The notes under the pieces: generated by a model | Database searches by the model: none | The model's input: the letters and a program-made list of their open reading frames with translations, nothing else | Told to the model about the DNA's origin: nothing | Part shown: in pieces, positions 62,090 to 64,000 of the stretch | Numbering within the stretch: the first letter of the stretch is position 1 | How the letters are laid out: the number at the start of each line of letters is the position of its first letter | Made by a program: the position numbers and the translations under genes | NCBI GenBank assembly: GCA_023701135.1 | Contig: JAMPXP010000006.1 | Coordinates: forward strand, 156,019 to 220,018 | Direction: 5' to 3' | Length of the DNA stretch: 64,000 nt | Source: Desulfobacula sp. | GTDB lineage: Bacteria; Desulfobacterota; Desulfobacteria; Desulfobacterales; Desulfobacteraceae

Positions 62090-62127
62090 AATAAATCAAT
62101 ACGTTACAAGTTTTTATAGAAACCATT

Positions 62128-62160
62128 CGGAGGGCTGACGGCCCTCCGGACGGCTTTTTC
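62128..62160 (+). terminator. Rho-independent terminator after the tRNA pair
   Basis: CGGAGGGC (62128-62135), loop TGACG, and GCCCTCCG (62141-62148) form a GC-rich eight-base stem, followed after a few bases by a T-rich run (CTTTTTCTTTTT). It lies between tRNA-Glu and the converging integrase gene and would end the tRNA transcript. Confidence 0.75.
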
Positions 62161-62163
62161 TTT

Positions 62164-63255
62164 TTAGTGGCCCCCAAATATGGATTTTGGGAGGTCGTTT
62201 TCCCTATTCTCCCTATTGGAACTGCTTACCGATAAACATTCAAGTGCTTCACGAGCATTTTCAACACCAAGGCTTTTCAAATACCTGTTTGTTGTTGTCG
62301 GGCTTTTGTGCCGAAGAATATCTTGAATTACCGACAAAGAGAAGCCCCTGCCATAGATAATGCTTGCAGCCAGGTGTCTTATCGAATGAAAGCCAAATGG
62401 TTTAACCCCTGCTTTTTCACAGAGCCTTTTTATGAAATGCTGTCGATGTTTAAATGGGCCACCATAATACTCGATACAGAAAGGCTTCTGATCTAGACAG
62501 ACAAAAACGAACTCGCTTTTTACCGGGCAACTGTTTTTCCACCATGATAAACCGTCAAAGAGTTCTTTTACCATGGGAAGCCATTCACATTCAAAGGTTC
62601 CGTTTTCTCTTTTCCGGGTCCATAACCGGACACGTTTCTTTTCAAAATCAACATCCTCCCATTTCAGCCGGAACAATTCTCCACGCCTACACGCCAGATA
62701 AATTAAAGCCTGTAACATAACCCGGTCCTGACCCTGGGCCTGTTCAAAGGCTTTCCAGAAGTCTTCCTCTGGTGGAATATACCTCGGAGACCTCTCTTCC
62801 GGCATTTTTTGGATATCAAAAGGGCTTTCTTTGGGCAATGGCGGGTTCATGAATTTTATTCCCCAATTCCAACCGGCTAAAAGGTTTTTCCTGTCCTTAT
62901 TGGAAGCGTATCCGCTCCTTGTCTTTTTTTCTCCCAGGAGATGGGGCCGTACCTCGGCAGGTGTTAATTTTTCAACATCCATCTGCGGGTCAATTTTTTT
63001 GAACAAGCGCTTAAAAGCAGATCTTTTTTCAACATAGGTTTTCCGGACATATCTTTCCTGGCAATCATCTAAATATGCCTCTGCCCAATCAAGTAAACAG
63101 GTTATGCCGGTCTTCTCTTCCCAGCCTTCTTCCGACAACCGGAGCTGGCTTTCCCAGGCTATTGCCTCTTTCTTCGTCTCGAATGTCCTCTCTCTTCTCT
63201 TTCCATTCTTTCTCACTTGGGCTTTCCAATTCCCATTCTTCATTTGATATGGCAT
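62164..63255 (-). CDS. Tyrosine recombinase (phage-type integrase)
   Basis: The enzyme joins element and chromosome attachment sites. The N-terminus has the arm-binding type segment NGNWKAQVRKNGKRRERTFE. The catalytic domain shows the first Arg in ALIYLACRRGELFRLKWEDV, HxxR in FGFHSIRHLAAS, and the final His and Tyr in ILRHKSPTTTNRYLKSLG. All key residues are present. At 363 residues it is of normal size. It points toward the tRNA pair and ends 74 bases from tRNA-Glu, the classic arrangement at an island end. Confidence 0.92.
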   Translation of the reverse strand: MPYQMKNGNWKAQVRKNGKRRERTFETKKEAIAWESQLRLSEEGWEEKTGITCLLDWAEAYLDDCQERYVRKTYVEKRSAFKRLFKKIDPQMDVEKLTPAEVRPHLLGEKKTRSGYASNKDRKNLLAGWNWGIKFMNPPLPKESPFDIQKMPEERSPRYIPPEEDFWKAFEQAQGQDRVMLQALIYLACRRGELFRLKWEDVDFEKKRVRLWTRKRENGTFECEWLPMVKELFDGLSWWKNSCPVKSEFVFVCLDQKPFCIEYYGGPFKHRQHFIKRLCEKAGVKPFGFHSIRHLAASIIYGRGFSLSVIQDILRHKSPTTTNRYLKSLGVENAREALECLSVSSSNRENRENDLPKSIFGGH

Positions 63256-63469
63256 TTAACACCCTCCCTTCAAAAAAAATGTACTGGCGACCCAAGCGTA
63301 TTCCACCGAATTTGCTGTAATACTTTCTTACGGTTTTTGGATTTATCTTCAAATAATCCGCAAGTTCAATTGTCGTCATCCTTTTGCCTAAATTATTTTC
63401 AATCAATCTGTTACCCCACGTCTTCAGTTGAACCGGCCGCCTTTCCACCGGTTTGTGGAGGATTTTCAA
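63089..63469 (-). CDS. Excisionase-like helix-turn-helix protein
   Basis: The 126-residue product has an HTH_17/excisionase-like segment, MTTIELADYLKINPKTVRKY, followed by GGIRLGRQYIFFEGRVLNAI, the usual winged end of such proteins. It lies just upstream of the integrase on the same strand and overlaps it by 167 bases in another frame, so its basic C-terminal tail (after about residue 72) is encoded within the integrase gene. The TTG start at 63469 has AGGAG only three bases before it; the inner ATG at residue 31 is a possible start. It probably sets the direction of recombination or controls the integrase gene. Confidence 0.6.
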   Translation of the reverse strand: MKILHKPVERRPVQLKTWGNRLIENNLGKRMTTIELADYLKINPKTVRKYYSKFGGIRLGRQYIFFEGRVLNAISNEEWELESPSEKEWKEKREDIRDEERGNSLGKPAPVVGRRLGREDRHNLFT

Positions 63470-63614
63470 AATCTCCTAGTCACAGATTTTCTGGCTGTGT
63501 TTCCCAGTCTTTCATCATTTCAATTAAGTGAAGACGTTGTGGATTTTGGATAGGTGGCCTTAGACCACCGCCCTTAAAATCTATTCACATCACCCCCTTT
63601 CAGTTAAGTTGTCG

Positions 63615-63854
63615 TTATTTGATATCAACAACGGGCTTGAAACCGTTTAATCTCTTGTGTTTTTGGTATTCTTCAACCATTAGCGTTTCTAAAACATTTT
63701 TGTGCTGGGCCGGAACAATCACACTGTCATGAACAGGCATGCCCACAATATCCATTTCCAGAAGACGGGCTAAAATTGAATTCATTATTTCGCTGTCAAT
63801 GTTCTGTAATTCGGTGCCGACACCCGAGAACAGATGTTTTTCGATTGGTATGTG
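63615..63854 (-). pseudogene. Remnant of an element-borne protein (C-terminal part only)
   Basis: On the minus strand an open frame of 79 codons ends at 63615 and is closed upstream by a stop at 63855-63857. The translation has the coherent pattern EIMNSILARLLEMDIVGMPV, then PVHDSVIVPAQHKNVLETLM and a tail FKPVVDIK. I associate this pattern with the C-termini of phage- and plasmid-borne proteins of unknown function that carry a 'PVHDxVIVP' box. There is no start region of the family, so it looks like the tail of a truncated gene; an ATG at 63785 could still make a 57-residue peptide. Confidence 0.45.
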
Positions 63855-63969
63855 TTAAATTTCGCAAAAAAATGAACCGAACCCCGCCTGTTTTTTTCTA
63901 ATTAAATTGACAGACTTTAAAAATTTTCAAATTATACTGCCCGGGTAAAATCGGATTATTTTGGCAAAA

Positions 63970-64000
63970 ATGAAAAGGGCGATAGTGTTAGCCGACACTC
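63970..64000 (+). CDS. Start of a possible metallophosphoesterase gene (partial)
   Basis: An ATG at 63970 opens a frame that runs off the window: MKRAIVLADT. This beginning, with a strand leading to an Asp, matches the first metal-binding segment ('vl.iaDtH') of calcineurin-like phosphoesterases often carried by phages. A TATACT at 63933-63938 with TTGACA upstream (20-base spacing, too long to be ideal) could be its promoter. With only ten residues the call is a guess. Confidence 0.3.
   Translation, partial: MKRAIVLADT

Overview
The window is a motility locus from a Gram-negative bacterium. It is most likely a Desulfobacterota (former deltaproteobacterial) sulfate reducer of the Desulfobacula/Desulfobacter type. 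This placement is inferred from P- and L-ring genes (outer membrane present), FlhF/FlhG (polar flagellum), a sigma54/sigma28 promoter hierarchy together with CsrA-FliW, and the general look of the proteins. No rRNA or other strong taxonomic marker is present.

Layout. (1) 1-13467, plus strand: a tight operon for the C ring, export gate, flagellar placement and sigma28 (fliMNOPQR-flhBA-flhF-flhG-fliA). It is followed by a membrane protein with a FliL-like domain and seven FliM-type CheY-binding motifs, a DUF2802/SwrB-like protein, a FliK-like protein and a stand-alone FlhB C-terminal domain. (2) 13543-13746: a small zinc-ribbon protein on the minus strand. (3) 14084-18751: a sigma54-type promoter, then flgFGAHIJ (rod, P ring, L ring). 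(4) 18868-27424: a probable sigma28 promoter, then flgN, a giant flgK, a giant flgL with five internal repeats, csrA and fliW. (5) 27439-34135, minus strand: flaG, a FliT-like gene, fliS, fliD and a 1119-residue flagellin. The flagellin has a textbook sigma28 promoter and a CsrA-type leader. (6) 34223-59988: a flagellin glycosylation island. It holds a Maf-type glycosyltransferase, a complete CMP-pseudaminic acid pathway (PseB, PseC, fused PseG-PseH, PseI, PseF), an acetamidino-modification trio (amidotransferase, HisH, HisF2), and a second sugar operon with two more cytidylyltransferase-like modules, two dehydrogenases, a TPR/radical-SAM pair split at a G8 tract and several GT-B-like proteins. 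(7) 60205-61835: MotB-like and MotA-like stator genes. (8) 61920-62089: tRNA-Lys and tRNA-Glu. (9) 62164-64000: the edge of an integrated element, with a tyrosine integrase, an excisionase-like HTH protein, a gene remnant and the first codons of another gene.

How the parts fit. FliA should read the late genes: fliC, probably fliD, flgN-flgK-flgL-csrA-fliW, and apparently also pseC, which would tie glycan supply to flagellin supply. CsrA and FliW would then act on the fliC leader. The Pse and acetamidino genes supply CMP-sugars, and the Maf protein and other transferases would place them on the Ser/Thr-rich flagellin.

The most unusual items are the seven-motif FliL-like protein, the flagellin with a roughly 600-residue hexapeptide-type solenoid insert, the repeat-bearing giant FlgK and FlgL, and the second CMP-sugar operon with a possible phase-variable G tract.
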